Source of the DNA: an uncultured Oscillospiraceae bacterium
Lineage (GTDB): Bacteria; Bacillota; Clostridia; Oscillospirales; Acutalibacteraceae
Length of the DNA: 64,000 nucleotides
Reading direction: 5' to 3'
Assembly (NCBI GenBank): GCA_902492455.1
Contig: CABULH010000009.1
Coordinates: forward strand, 62,001 to 126,000
Shown here: piece by piece, positions 1 through 7,216 of the stretch
Position numbering within the stretch: the stretch's first letter is position 1
Layout of the letters: every line of letters begins with the position of its first letter
Notes under the pieces: generated by a model
Told to the model about the DNA's origin: nothing
Databases searched by the model: none
The model's input: the letters and a program-made list of their open reading frames with translations, nothing else
Position numbers and translations under genes: made by a program

Positions 1-381
1 GAAACCGGCGCGCTGGAATGCGGATATATCCCCGGCAGCCGGATCGAAAAGGGAACGCTGTCCCTGATCCAAATAGAAGGCTCGTCCCCGCACCTGTTGA
101 TGGCGGCAAATACGGGACCGGAAAGAATTAAGAATCTTTTGAGAAGGGCGGCTGTGGAAGAAGAACAGGGGACGCCGGCAGCGAATTTTCTGACCGAAAG
201 CCCTTTTTGGATTTATGATCTCTCGCAAGAGGCACTCTGCCCAGCGGCGCTGGAAGCCTTTTCAAGCAGCACGGCGGTGGGCAGGCTTTATCGCTATGCT
301 CCGCAGACCCATCAATTTACGCAGACGGACAATCTGCTTCTGGAGATGGAGATGGCCAAAGAGCCGGAGATGACACAGTAG
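1..381 (+). CDS. C-terminal part of an unrecognised protein, cut by the window start
   Basis: The frame is open from the first base to the TAG at 379-381, giving 126 residues with no start, so the gene begins before the window. I recognise no domain. The visible part is soluble and ends in an acidic, Met/Glu-rich tail. It points toward the minus-strand trio that follows, and a perfect hairpin separates the two. It is probably the last gene of a plus-strand unit of the same mobile element, but nothing in the fragment fixes its role. Confidence 0.6.
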   Translation, partial: ETGALECGYIPGSRIEKGTLSLIQIEGSSPHLLMAANTGPERIKNLLRRAAVEEEQGTPAANFLTESPFWIYDLSQEALCPAALEAFSSSTAVGRLYRYAPQTHQFTQTDNLLLEMEMAKEPEMTQ

Positions 382-395
382 CTGTGGCCGGCATA

Positions 396-437
396 CAATG
401 AAAACGCCGATTCCTGTAGGAATCGGCGTTTTCATTG
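396..437. terminator. Perfect 19-bp hairpin, bidirectional terminator
   Basis: Two 19-nt arms (396-414 and 419-437) are exact reverse complements around a TGTA loop. The stem includes AAAACGCC/GGCGTTTT, so each transcript meets a T-rich arm. It lies between the converging ends of the partial gene ending at 381 and the minus-strand gene ending at 450, the usual site for a shared Rho-independent terminator. Confidence 0.85.
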
Positions 438-449
438 AGATCGCTTCGG

Positions 450-797
450 TCATTTGCTAGGATTTTTCAGCGTGATAGAATCCCCCGGCTGGAGAAGGAT
501 GGTTTCAGTCAATCCGCTCACGGATAAGGCATACGGCAGATGGTTGATGAGGTGAACGTGTTCCACATTGCAATCGTAAAATTGGATGCTGCAGGGATAG
601 TTATAAAACCGCACATCGATACAATCAACTGTCAGAGGACCGATGAGCACGGTATCCACGAACATACCCAGGTGATGATAGATCGAAAGGGACTGCGGTT
701 CTTGACCGTCCTGCATCCACAGGGCTTCCCGGATCTTCTTGCCTTTTGAGCAGATGTCCAGCACCAATGTGCCTTTGAACACGGGATTAAGTTCCAT
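450..797 (-). CDS. Hypothetical 115-residue protein, last gene of the minus-strand trio
   Basis: The product begins MELNPVF and is predicted to be beta-rich, ending in LLQPGDSITLKNPSK. No family was recognised. The start at 797 is preferred over the adjacent ATG at 800 because a G-run (GGGGGGAA) then sits about five bases upstream. The start lies inside the end of the XRE regulator gene (11-nt overlap), which implies translational coupling. Being cotranscribed with a repressor suggests an accessory of that regulatory unit, but this is inference. Confidence 0.6.
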   Translation of the reverse strand: MELNPVFKGTLVLDICSKGKKIREALWMQDGQEPQSLSIYHHLGMFVDTVLIGPLTVDCIDVRFYNYPCSIQFYDCNVEHVHLINHLPYALSVSGLTETILLQPGDSITLKNPSK

Positions 798-1110
798 CAT
801 TTCCCCCCCAATACTTTCTGGCCAGCGAGAGCAATTCTTGTTCAAAGGGCGTGGGCTGTTTTTCCTCTTGCTGTATTCCCAGCAGATAATCCGTCGTCAC
901 ATCGTAGAGCTTTGCCAATCTTACCAGCATCAGCAGCGAGGGCTGCGTTTCGCCCAGTTCGTAATACGCATAGGTGGAACGGTCAATACAGAGAGCGTCG
1001 GCAATCTCCCGCTGGGTGACGGCATTGTATTCCCGCAGATAGCGGAGCCGCTTGGTGAGAAGAATGGGAGTTTCCTGTTCCAAATTCCTGGGTTCGAATC
1101 GATACTGCAT
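787..1110 (-). CDS. XRE-family helix-turn-helix transcriptional regulator
   Basis: 107 residues. The N-terminal half carries a Cro/C1-type HTH: after LTKRLRYLREYN come TQREIADALCIDRSTYAYYE and the typical LVRLAKLYDVTTDYLLG end of the domain. The length and fold fit a phage- or ICE-type repressor. AGGAG lies nine bases before the ATG, and the start is only three bases from the stop of the preceding gene (1114-1776), so the genes form an operon. Its likely operators are in the 1777-2175 gap that separates it from the plus-strand genes. Confident of family; the target is inferred. Confidence 0.88.
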   Translation of the reverse strand: MQYRFEPRNLEQETPILLTKRLRYLREYNAVTQREIADALCIDRSTYAYYELGETQPSLLMLVRLAKLYDVTTDYLLGIQQEEKQPTPFEQELLSLARKYWGGNDGT

Positions 1111-1113
1111 GAG

Positions 1114-1776
1114 TCAAGGCTCCTGCCGGTCGAACAGGATCTGCAGGATGGTATGATCGGTTTGCATATCCCGATAGGTCAGGGACCAAATGAGATCCTG
1201 GATGTAGCCCTGGATATACAGCTCCATAGGCTTCACCAGCAGGAAGCATTCCATAAACAGGGCATTCAGCCGATCAAGCTCCCTTTCTTCTCCTAAAAGC
1301 TGAACGATCCTGTTATACAGTTCAATCCCATCGTTTAGATTACATTGACACAACAGATCATCCTCCAGCTCCTGATAAAACCGTGGCGCCGCTTGTTCCA
1401 GATACAAATGAGCCAATTCCGCCGTATACATCTCTTCGTTGGTATGCTTCTCCGCATAGGAAGATGGGTGCTTTTCAATATAGGTATGCACCGTCTGAGC
1501 ATACTGGATTTTTTCCGGTTCCTCTCCGTATACCGCCTGGCGGCATAGCTTACGGAGCCGTTCACCGGCTTCTTCCCCCTGTTCCACTATTTCCGAATAG
1601 GAAAAGCAGCGGACAGATTTTAGCTTCCGGAAGAGGTATCGGTCCAGCAAGTACCCCTGGACTCCCAAGGCTTCCCGGATTTTCCTTGACAGAGCCAGGA
1701 ACTCATGAAAACCGGCGTTCAGTTCTTTGAGATTCACCTCCCCCAAATAGGATTTAGCGTCTTGGTATTTGTTCAT
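1114..1776 (-). CDS. Hypothetical 220-residue helical protein upstream of the XRE regulator
   Basis: Starts MNKYQDAKSYLGEV. An ORF extension upstream to 1974 exists but has low-complexity basic content and no ribosome site, so the internal ATG at 1776 is chosen. The protein is Leu/Glu/Arg-rich and predicted all-helical, with no signal peptide or membrane segment. No family was recognised. It is the first gene of a minus-strand trio with an XRE regulator, a layout often used by mobile elements for regulatory or toxin-like modules, but no toxin fold can be claimed from sequence alone. Confidence 0.6.
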   Translation of the reverse strand: MNKYQDAKSYLGEVNLKELNAGFHEFLALSRKIREALGVQGYLLDRYLFRKLKSVRCFSYSEIVEQGEEAGERLRKLCRQAVYGEEPEKIQYAQTVHTYIEKHPSSYAEKHTNEEMYTAELAHLYLEQAAPRFYQELEDDLLCQCNLNDGIELYNRIVQLLGEERELDRLNALFMECFLLVKPMELYIQGYIQDLIWSLTYRDMQTDHTILQILFDRQEP

Positions 1777-1900
1777 CCGATCCCGACCTTTCCGCGCCTT
1801 TAAGCGCCAATGGTCGGGAATCCCCCGAAATAGAAAAACGCATGCAAAGGCTGGATAGCCGCGGCTACCCATTGACCCTTGCACACGCTGAAAGGCATAC

Positions 1901-1929
1901 TTGTATCTCCGCGGCAAATACGCTATACT
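1901..1929 (+). promoter_or_regulatory. Sigma-A type promoter
   Basis: TTGTAT (1901-1906), a 17-base spacer and TATACT (1924-1929) read toward the ArdA-like gene at 2176. Matches are 4/6 and 5/6 with ideal spacing. The predicted transcript would begin near 1936 and carry a leader of about 240 nt. Confidence 0.6.
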
Positions 1930-2108
1930 GTAACATGCCGCGGCGCCGAGTATTCGGTTGTGCAGGGTGCTCACTCACCTTTGCGCAGGGCGGGGATGGT
2001 CGCACATCCTCGCCTGCCACGGCGCTTATTTATGCCGGGGAAATCCCCGCCGTCTGTAGTAAAACTCTGAACAGGGAAAAAGTCAAGTCGTTTGCGCCTG
2101 AGAACCAA

Positions 2109-2148
2109 AATCCTGGAATCCATGGGAATCATGGGTCCGGGATTTTTT
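2109..2148 (+). terminator. Leader hairpin with T-tract, terminator or attenuator
   Basis: An imperfect stem of about 15 bp, from AATCCTGGAATCCATG to CATGGGTCCGGGATT, is followed by TTTTTT. It sits 28 bp before the ATG at 2176 and downstream of the promoter at 1901, so it would block expression of the next gene unless overridden. Confidence 0.6.
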
Positions 2149-2175
2149 ATTTTCTAAAGAAAAGAGGAGAGAGCC

Positions 2176-3468
2176 ATGCCGAGGGACAAAAATATAAAGA
2201 TAGAACTGGAAAATGAGAATCCGGCCGGAACCGGTTGCTTCTATGCCGGTTTGGAGCTTCCCGCAACATATATGGAAATCCGGGATGCCGTTCAGAGGGC
2301 TAGAGGGATAGGGGGATGGGAGAAATACCATGATATCCGTATCCGTTATTGCAAGGATTTTTACGAACTGGAAGATACCCGCCTGCAAGCCCCCACCGTC
2401 CGGGAGCTGAACTGTTTTGCAGCCCGGCTAAATGGGTTATCGGAAACGGAGCGTACCATCCTGCGGGCCGTCTTCCGGCAGAGAAGAGAGTCCGGAGCCT
2501 TTGACGACGGTGTCACGATGAAGGATTTGATAAACCTGACCTACGATCTCGATTGCGTACCGATAGCCTCCAACGTAAGCAGTGACGAGCAGCTGGGCCA
2601 GCTTATTATAGAATGCGAAATGGACAGGGATGTGAACAGTGTTCCGAAAAATGCCCGGTATCTTCTGGACAAAGCCCGTATCGGCCAATATACACGGGAG
2701 CAGGAAGCGGGCGTGTACTTGGACGGCCTGTACATTCCGACGTGCCTTTATCATATGCCCGAGGCATATGACGGCGTCCATCTGCCGGAGGAATTTACCG
2801 GAAAGCCGGAGGTCTTCCGGCTGCAGATTGCCAAAGGGCCGCGGGACGATGCGGACGTCACTATCTATGATGCGAACACACCAGAGGAAAAAGCGGTCTG
2901 GATATCCCTGCCCATTAGCCGTGCAAAGGCGGACAGCTTGGCGCGGGAGCTTGGAGCAAGACGCATCGAGGATTGCGTATATTATGGATACGAATCGGCT
3001 ATTCCGCAGATAACCCGCTGCTTGTTCGGGGGGATGGAGAATTTTACGCTGCTGAACGCTATTGCCGAACGATTTGAAGCGATGTGGGAGTCCACACAAA
3101 TCAAATACAAGGCCGTACTGCAGGCTGAGCGAATATATTCACTGGAAAAGGCCCTGGATGCGGCAACACATATCCAGGAATATGAGCTGTCGTATTATTC
3201 CATGGACAGCGCGGATTTTATGAGAACGTATATGGCTCATCATCTGCCCGAAGGATTTGATATGGGCTGGCTCGATTCCCAGCTACTGTGCGGTAATGAG
3301 CTGATCCGTCGGCTCGGAGCATGCATGACGGAATACGGTATCGTGTCCGGACGGGGGAAACCACTGTTCGAGCTGGTTCCATTCAACGAACCGCAGAAAG
3401 AGGAAAGCGAGGCGCTCCGCCCAACCGAAGAGAATGCCCCTGAAATCCATGAGCAGACAGTTCTGTAA
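2176..3468 (+). CDS. ArdA-like antirestriction protein
   Basis: 430 residues, soluble and acidic. The N-terminal part, with FYAGLELPATYMEIRDA and then YELEDT...ELNCFAARLNGLSETERTILRAVF, resembles the ArdA antirestriction family. That family mimics DNA and shields incoming mobile DNA from type I restriction enzymes. The rest is longer than classical ArdA (about 165 residues) and looks like the extended form found in clostridial ICEs. AGGAGAG precedes the ATG. It heads a plus-strand block that also holds an adenine methylase, consistent with evasion of host restriction. Family assignment is moderate and rests on pattern, not alignment. Confidence 0.65.
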   Translation: MPRDKNIKIELENENPAGTGCFYAGLELPATYMEIRDAVQRARGIGGWEKYHDIRIRYCKDFYELEDTRLQAPTVRELNCFAARLNGLSETERTILRAVFRQRRESGAFDDGVTMKDLINLTYDLDCVPIASNVSSDEQLGQLIIECEMDRDVNSVPKNARYLLDKARIGQYTREQEAGVYLDGLYIPTCLYHMPEAYDGVHLPEEFTGKPEVFRLQIAKGPRDDADVTIYDANTPEEKAVWISLPISRAKADSLARELGARRIEDCVYYGYESAIPQITRCLFGGMENFTLLNAIAERFEAMWESTQIKYKAVLQAERIYSLEKALDAATHIQEYELSYYSMDSADFMRTYMAHHLPEGFDMGWLDSQLLCGNELIRRLGACMTEYGIVSGRGKPLFELVPFNEPQKEESEALRPTEENAPEIHEQTVL

Positions 3469-3491
3469 ATCAGCATTCAATATCTGAATTT

Positions 3492-3543
3492 AAATCGGTG
3501 TCAATCGTTCCCGAATGGAGAACGGCTGGCGCCGATTTTTTCG
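3492..3543 (+). terminator. Hairpin with T-tract before the adenine methylase
   Basis: AAATCGG at 3492 pairs with CCGATTT near 3532, with an inner CGTTC/GAACG stem, and is followed by a T-run ending at 3540. It lies 12 bp before the TTG start of the methylase gene, so it may end the previous transcript or gate the next one. Confidence 0.6.
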
Positions 3544-3554
3544 TTTGGGGATGA

Positions 3555-4553
3555 TTGACGCCTCGAAATAATGAGGTGATCTCCATAGAAAATCCAATAT
3601 CCTGCCGAAGCCCGGTATCCTGGGTAGGCAACAAAACACCCATACTCGGCGTAATTCTCAACCTGCTTCCCTTGGAAACCCCGCGGTTTGTAGATGTGTT
3701 CGGCGGTTCCGGTTCGGTCCTGCTGGGCAAGCCGCCGGATCCTTTTGAGGTGTACAACGATTATGACGGCGACCTTGTCAACCTGTTTCGGGTCATGAAA
3801 GACCGGCCGCTGGAATTCATCCGGGAACTGGGCTTTCTGACGCTGAATTCCCGCGATGACTTCCGTGTATTAAAGAAATTCATCAATCAAGAAGAATTCA
3901 CCGACGATTTTCTGGCGGAGGAAATGCAGCTGACTGAAATCCTTCTGACCGAACCCGACGCGGACGAAATTGCCGAGATGATGCTCACCAAAGCAAAGGA
4001 TCACGACGTACGCCGCGCGGCGGCATACCTGAAGCTGCTGCGGTACAGCTATTCCAGCGGGAAAAAGAGCTATGCCTCCCAGCCGTTCGATATCCGGAGG
4101 TTATTCACCCTCGTGTGGGATACCCATACACGGCTGGCGAACGCCGTCATTGAGAACAAGGATTTTGAACAGCTCATCCGGCACTACGACCGGGAAGAAA
4201 CGGTCTATTATTGTGACCCTCCCTATTATACGTCGGAGGGTATGTACGCGATGGTGTTCACCCAGGATGATCACCACCGCCTGTTTCGGACGCTGGCGAG
4301 TACCAAGGGCAAATGGCTGCTGTCGTATAACGACTGCGCCTTTATCCGAGAGCTATACCGGGAATACAGCCTGTTCAGCTTTGAACGGATCCATACCATG
4401 GCGCAGCGATACAGCGCGGGCGCGATGTTCCCGGAATTGCTCATTGGAAACTATGATCTGTTTGAACGAGAACGCATGCAGCCATGCCAGCTGACGATGT
4501 TCGGGGATGACGAATTCGACAACGGGAAAATTTGGACGAGGAGCATATTTTGA
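3555..4553 (+). CDS. D12-class N6-adenine DNA methyltransferase (Dam-like)
   Basis: 332 residues. The SAM-binding motif FVDVFGGSGSV (about residues 45-55) is preceded by WVGNKTPIL, the family's N-terminal substrate/SAM motif. The catalytic DPPY is at about 221-224, in YYCDPPYYTSEGM. This is the alpha-class order of Dam-type enzymes, which methylate adenine in double-stranded DNA. The start is a TTG with GGGG just upstream; a GTG at 3573 is the alternative. It has no partner endonuclease here, so it probably acts as an orphan methylase protecting the element. The next small gene follows one base after the stop. Confidence 0.85.
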   Translation: MTPRNNEVISIENPISCRSPVSWVGNKTPILGVILNLLPLETPRFVDVFGGSGSVLLGKPPDPFEVYNDYDGDLVNLFRVMKDRPLEFIRELGFLTLNSRDDFRVLKKFINQEEFTDDFLAEEMQLTEILLTEPDADEIAEMMLTKAKDHDVRRAAAYLKLLRYSYSSGKKSYASQPFDIRRLFTLVWDTHTRLANAVIENKDFEQLIRHYDREETVYYCDPPYYTSEGMYAMVFTQDDHHRLFRTLASTKGKWLLSYNDCAFIRELYREYSLFSFERIHTMAQRYSAGAMFPELLIGNYDLFERERMQPCQLTMFGDDEFDNGKIWTRSIF

Positions 4554-4554
4554 G

Positions 4555-4749
4555 ATGAAGCATGTGATACGGGGTCGGGTATCGGACGAAAAAATCATCA
4601 TGGAAATGGAGTCGACGGATGACTCCGGCTGCTGCAGGGACTGCGAGAACTGCCCTCTGGCGGAGCTGGACTGCGATGGAGAGTGTGAAGGCTGCCCCTG
4701 CAGGGGCAGATGTGAGGAAGATGAGGATGAGTATGATGAAGATATTTAA
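4555..4749 (+). CDS. Small Cys-rich acidic protein, 64 residues
   Basis: Starts MKHVIRGRVSD, with the ATG one base after the methylase stop, indicating coupling. The middle carries a Cys cluster (SGCCRDCENCP, then CDGECEGCPCRGRC) that could bind metal, and the C-terminus is a run of Glu/Asp. No family was recognised. Its last codons overlap the start of the AbrB-like gene. The context suggests a small regulatory or chaperone-like accessory; this is inference. Confidence 0.6.
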   Translation: MKHVIRGRVSDEKIIMEMESTDDSGCCRDCENCPLAELDCDGECEGCPCRGRCEEDEDEYDEDI

Positions 4750-5017
4750 GGTGCTGGGGAAACGGGGACGGATCACGATACCTTTTGAGATCCGCCGCCG
4801 TGTCGGGTTCGACTGTAACGATATTTTGAGTTTTGAGGAATCGGAGGACGGCCAGGCGGTCTTGGTTCGTCGGGAGAAGGTATGCGATGAATGCCGCATA
4901 AAGAGAGGCGGCCCCGGAGACACGGCGGAACTGCTGGGCTTTCTTGATGGGTTGACGGCTGAAGAACAGCGTGCGGCGCTGGTTCATTTATCAGTAATTT
5001 GGGCGGAAAAACAGTGA
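4733..5017 (+). CDS. AbrB/MazE-type (SpoVT-AbrB) DNA-binding protein
   Basis: About 94 residues. The N-terminus MKIFKVLGKRGRITIPFEIRRRVGF is a swapped-hairpin AbrB domain, the fold of transition-state regulators and many antitoxins. ATGs at 4733 and 4736 both fit the upstream GAGG. The gene overlaps the end of the Cys-rich gene by 17 nt. The C-terminal part (LLGFLDGLTAEEQRAALVHLSVIW) is helical and unassigned. It likely regulates this block or another part of the element; no toxin partner is visible beside it. Confidence 0.8.
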   Translation: MMKIFKVLGKRGRITIPFEIRRRVGFDCNDILSFEESEDGQAVLVRREKVCDECRIKRGGPGDTAELLGFLDGLTAEEQRAALVHLSVIWAEKQ

Positions 5018-5090
5018 GGTACTTTCGCGATGAATTCATCGGTGTTTTGAAAGAGGAAAAGCCAGACCGTTATGTAAGGGGTGGTGCAGG

Positions 5091-6179
5091 ATGGAAATTA
5101 CTCAAACAGCAAGGGTTTATGTCAAGTATGGCGAAACGCTGGCCTTTGGGCTTTGCAACGACTACGGGGAGGAAAATGAGCGGATCGGCTTATTTACAAG
5201 CTATGAAGAACTGGCAACCTACTGCCGGGAAAACGGCATCCACTGCGTGGATTTGGAGCCGGAGGAAAAAGATATTCTGACGGTCTATCAGTACGAGCTA
5301 CGGCAGAAAATGCCGGAAGATAAGCGGTTGACCTATACGTGCGAGTGGGGAGGCGAAGACGGAAATCCTGTGTATACGTTTCATTCCCGTGCTTCAGAGC
5401 GTATGATGGCGGAATTGGCGCGGCAGATCCGGTATGGCGCTGTGGATGAAACGGCCGTTTCCCAGTTTTATGGAGAGGGCAGGCAAAGACCATACCGTTT
5501 CCAAAATGAAGAAGAGAAACGCCTCGATGCGTTAACCCCTCTGCAGGTGGAAGCGTATCAGCAGCTATATCCGGATGGAACTCGGATCGAATTGGCGAAT
5601 ATGGCGGAGCCTTTCTATTCCGTTCCCAACGGAATGAGAGGGAGAGTCCTTTCTGTAGACGAGACAGGAAATATCCATGTGGTGTGGGACAACGGACGCT
5701 GCTTTCCCATCATTCCCAACATGGACGCCTTCCGGGCTTTGAGGCCCAGCGAACTGGAACAGGAAGCCCTGGAGCAGAGGACGAGGCTGGAGGAAATCAA
5801 CCGAACCCTGACTCCGTTTCAATTCCACTGCGAAAACGGATTGTATACCTTGTCTCTCCCGCGGCTATCGAATGCCCGGAATTATCAGGAAGCGTTTACC
5901 CGTTTTTCTTTTTCCTGTGACGAAGACGGTTTGTTTCATTACGGTACCGGTCATGATTGGGCACATGTTTTTGCGGAAGTCTTTCAGGACGATCCTGGAC
6001 TTCAACAGATCCATTTTGAATCCGAAGAGGATAGGTTCTGTGTCGCCTCGAAAAATCCATACCTGCTGAAACGCATGGGATATGTATTCAAAGAACTTTG
6101 TGAGAATGAACCGGCATTTCAGGAGGTTGTCGATAAGGTGCTGCATCGGATTCAAGAGGAGCGGATGCTGTGTTTTTAG
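5091..6179 (+). CDS. DUF4314-containing ICE protein, 362 residues
   Basis: Soluble and acidic. Residues about 155-220 (YPDGTRIELANMAEPF, then GMRGRVLSVDETGNIHVVWD and RCFPIIPNMDAF) match the DUF4314 pattern, a small beta-barrel-like domain common in clostridial conjugative elements. The N-terminal part (GLFTSYEELATYCREN) and the C-terminal part are unassigned. The ATG at 5091 follows GGTGCAGG. No enzymatic motif is seen. It is the last large gene before the chain of small ORFs that leads into the pilus locus. Confidence 0.65.
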   Translation: MEITQTARVYVKYGETLAFGLCNDYGEENERIGLFTSYEELATYCRENGIHCVDLEPEEKDILTVYQYELRQKMPEDKRLTYTCEWGGEDGNPVYTFHSRASERMMAELARQIRYGAVDETAVSQFYGEGRQRPYRFQNEEEKRLDALTPLQVEAYQQLYPDGTRIELANMAEPFYSVPNGMRGRVLSVDETGNIHVVWDNGRCFPIIPNMDAFRALRPSELEQEALEQRTRLEEINRTLTPFQFHCENGLYTLSLPRLSNARNYQEAFTRFSFSCDEDGLFHYGTGHDWAHVFAEVFQDDPGLQQIHFESEEDRFCVASKNPYLLKRMGYVFKELCENEPAFQEVVDKVLHRIQEERMLCF

Positions 6180-6195
6180 GAGAGAGGAAATAACC

Positions 6196-6282
6196 ATGGA
6201 AAGACGGTGCAGGGCCGTCTTTTTTGTTTCAGCCGGCGTCAAGCCGTTTGAATATTCTACAGTTCGGGGAGTGATGCAATGA
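6196..6282 (+). CDS. Possible 28-residue micro-ORF (leader)
   Basis: ATG at 6196 follows AGAGAGGAAATAACC, a credible ribosome site, and encodes MERRCRAVFFVSAG and onward. Its codons contain the hairpin at 6200-6222. Its TGA overlaps the ATG of the next micro-ORF. It could be a leader whose translation opens or closes the hairpin. It may equally be fortuitous. Confidence 0.3.
   Translation: MERRCRAVFFVSAGVKPFEYSTVRGVMQ
6200..6226 (+). terminator. Hairpin with T-tract at the head of the pilus locus
   Basis: AAGACGG and CCGTCTT form the stem with a short GTGCAGGG-type loop, followed by TTTTTTGTTT. It is positioned after the DUF4314 gene (stop 6179), so it is a good Rho-independent terminator for that gene, or an attenuator for the following pilus genes. 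Confidence 0.65.
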
Positions 6283-6380
6283 CGACCGTCCTCATCTGCA
6301 CCAAGAAGGGAGGTGAATACACATGGCAAGACAATCGAAAACCACAGCAGCCGCAAACGCAGCCTCTGGGTTTCATGTGA
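6279..6380 (+). CDS. Possible 33-residue micro-ORF overlapping the next gene
   Basis: Begins with an ATG that overlaps the TGA of the 6196 ORF and runs through MTTVLICTKKGGEYTWQ and on. It overlaps the better-supported gene at 6323 for most of its length, in another frame. Its own ribosome site (GGGGAGTG) is plausible. Only the coupling geometry argues for it. Confidence 0.2.
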   Translation: MTTVLICTKKGGEYTWQDNRKPQQPQTQPLGFM

Positions 6381-6511
6381 AGCTAGACCGGCTGTTTGCG
6401 GAAGACCATCGACCTTTAGCGGTATTCAGCACAGACAACGGGCAATTTGCCATCCACGGAATTGAGGAAGAGGTCGAGGATGAAGCGCCCGGCCAGCAAC
6501 CGGTTATGTGA
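6323..6511 (+). CDS. Small hypothetical protein, 62 residues
   Basis: ATG at 6323 has an excellent ribosome site, GGGAGGTGA seven bases upstream. The product MARQSKTTAAANAASG... is soluble with an acidic C-terminus. No family was recognised. It is the first firmly supported gene before the two pilin genes and probably belongs to the same transcript; its role is unknown. Confidence 0.6.
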   Translation: MARQSKTTAAANAASGFHVKLDRLFAEDHRPLAVFSTDNGQFAIHGIEEEVEDEAPGQQPVM

Positions 6512-6595
6512 ATCCACATACCGGCGACCGGGCGTATTTTGATGGCGTAAGGCATCATTCCGGCATTAAATATTTTGTAAAAAGAGGGAACTGCA

Positions 6596-6826
6596 ATGAA
6601 AAAGATGATGAGCAAAATATCCGACAAAATGAACACAGCGGTACTCCGTACCCGCTGTACACTGGAAAGCAGACGAGCGGAAGGCTTCGTGGATTCTGGA
6701 GTGAAGATCTTGATCGCGGTAGTGATCGGCGCCCTGCTGCTGAGTGGCCTGTATCTGCTGTTCAACGGCACGATCCTGCCCACCTTGACACAGCGGATCA
6801 AGGAGCTGTTCAACTACGCCGGTTAA
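6596..6826 (+). CDS. Tad/Flp-like pilin, copy 1 (DUF6133-like)
   Basis: 76 residues: a basic N-terminal leader of about 28 residues, then EGFVDSG followed directly by a hydrophobic helix (VKILIAVVIGALLLSGLYLL) and a short tail ending IKELFNYAG. The layout of leader, Gly, then hydrophobic helix is that of a Flp-type prepilin, though the motif has Asp at +3 rather than Glu at +5. It would be cut after the Gly by the A24 peptidase encoded at 7890 and assembled by the Tad machinery. It is a near-duplicate of the gene at 6907. AGGGAACTGCA precedes the ATG. Confidence 0.75.
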   Translation: MKKMMSKISDKMNTAVLRTRCTLESRRAEGFVDSGVKILIAVVIGALLLSGLYLLFNGTILPTLTQRIKELFNYAG

Positions 6827-7031
6827 ACAGCCCGGCATTACCAGCGGCTCCGGATAGCCGCATCCAAGCTATATCCAATACAATAGAAAGACGAGGGAGT
6901 TTCAATATGAAAAACATGATGAATAAGGTATCCAACAAAGTGAACGAACTGATTGTCCGTACCCGCTACGCGCTGGTAAATCGCCAAGCAGAAGGCTTCG
7001 TGGATTCTGGAGTGAAGATCTTGATCGCGGT
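6680..7031 (+). repeat. 41-nt perfect direct repeat within the two pilin genes
   Basis: Bases 6680-6720 and 6991-7031 are identical over 41 nt and encode the EGFVDSGVKILIAV core of both pilins. Such nucleotide-level identity points to a recent tandem duplication or gene conversion. Confidence 0.85.
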
Positions 7032-7137
7032 GGTGATCGGCGCTCTGCTGCTGGGCGGCTTGTACCTGCTGTTCAATGATACGATCCTGCCAACCTTAAC
7101 GAATAAAATCAAGGAACTGTTCAACTACGCCGGTTAA
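6907..7137 (+). CDS. Tad/Flp-like pilin, copy 2 (DUF6133-like)
   Basis: 76 residues, the same length as copy 1 and nearly identical from the cleavage region onward: EGFVDSG, the hydrophobic helix, then ILPTLTNKIKELFNYAG. The N-terminal leader differs more. GAGGGAG lies upstream of the ATG. Two pilins of equal length suggest a mixed-subunit filament or an exchangeable reserve copy. An 80-bp gap separates the genes. Confidence 0.75.
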   Translation: MKNMMNKVSNKVNELIVRTRYALVNRQAEGFVDSGVKILIAVVIGALLLGGLYLLFNDTILPTLTNKIKELFNYAG

Positions 7138-7216
7138 GCGGCGCGTAAGGAAAGCGGCGGAGCGGCTCACAAAACCGCCCCGCCTATACTTTGAGAAGGA
7201 ATAGGGGATCATCTTT

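Larger units (their letters stand above)
1777..2175. other. 399-bp divergent intergenic region with leader
   Basis: Separates the minus-strand trio from the plus-strand ArdA-like gene. Frames reading through it are short or unsupported by ribosome sites. It holds a good plus-strand promoter (1901-1929), roughly 180 nt of untranslated leader and a terminator-like hairpin (2109-2148) just before the next gene. It is a plausible site for XRE binding and attenuation. Confidence 0.55.

Noticed and set aside
739..1296. 185-codon plus-strand frame over the XRE gene
   Set aside because: It is the reverse of the regulator trio, has no ribosome site and no family resemblance, while the minus strand shows a clear HTH.
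1842..2216. Plus-strand frame through the leader of the ArdA-like gene
   Set aside because: It runs through a promoter and terminator hairpin, is basic and low in complexity, and lacks a ribosome site.
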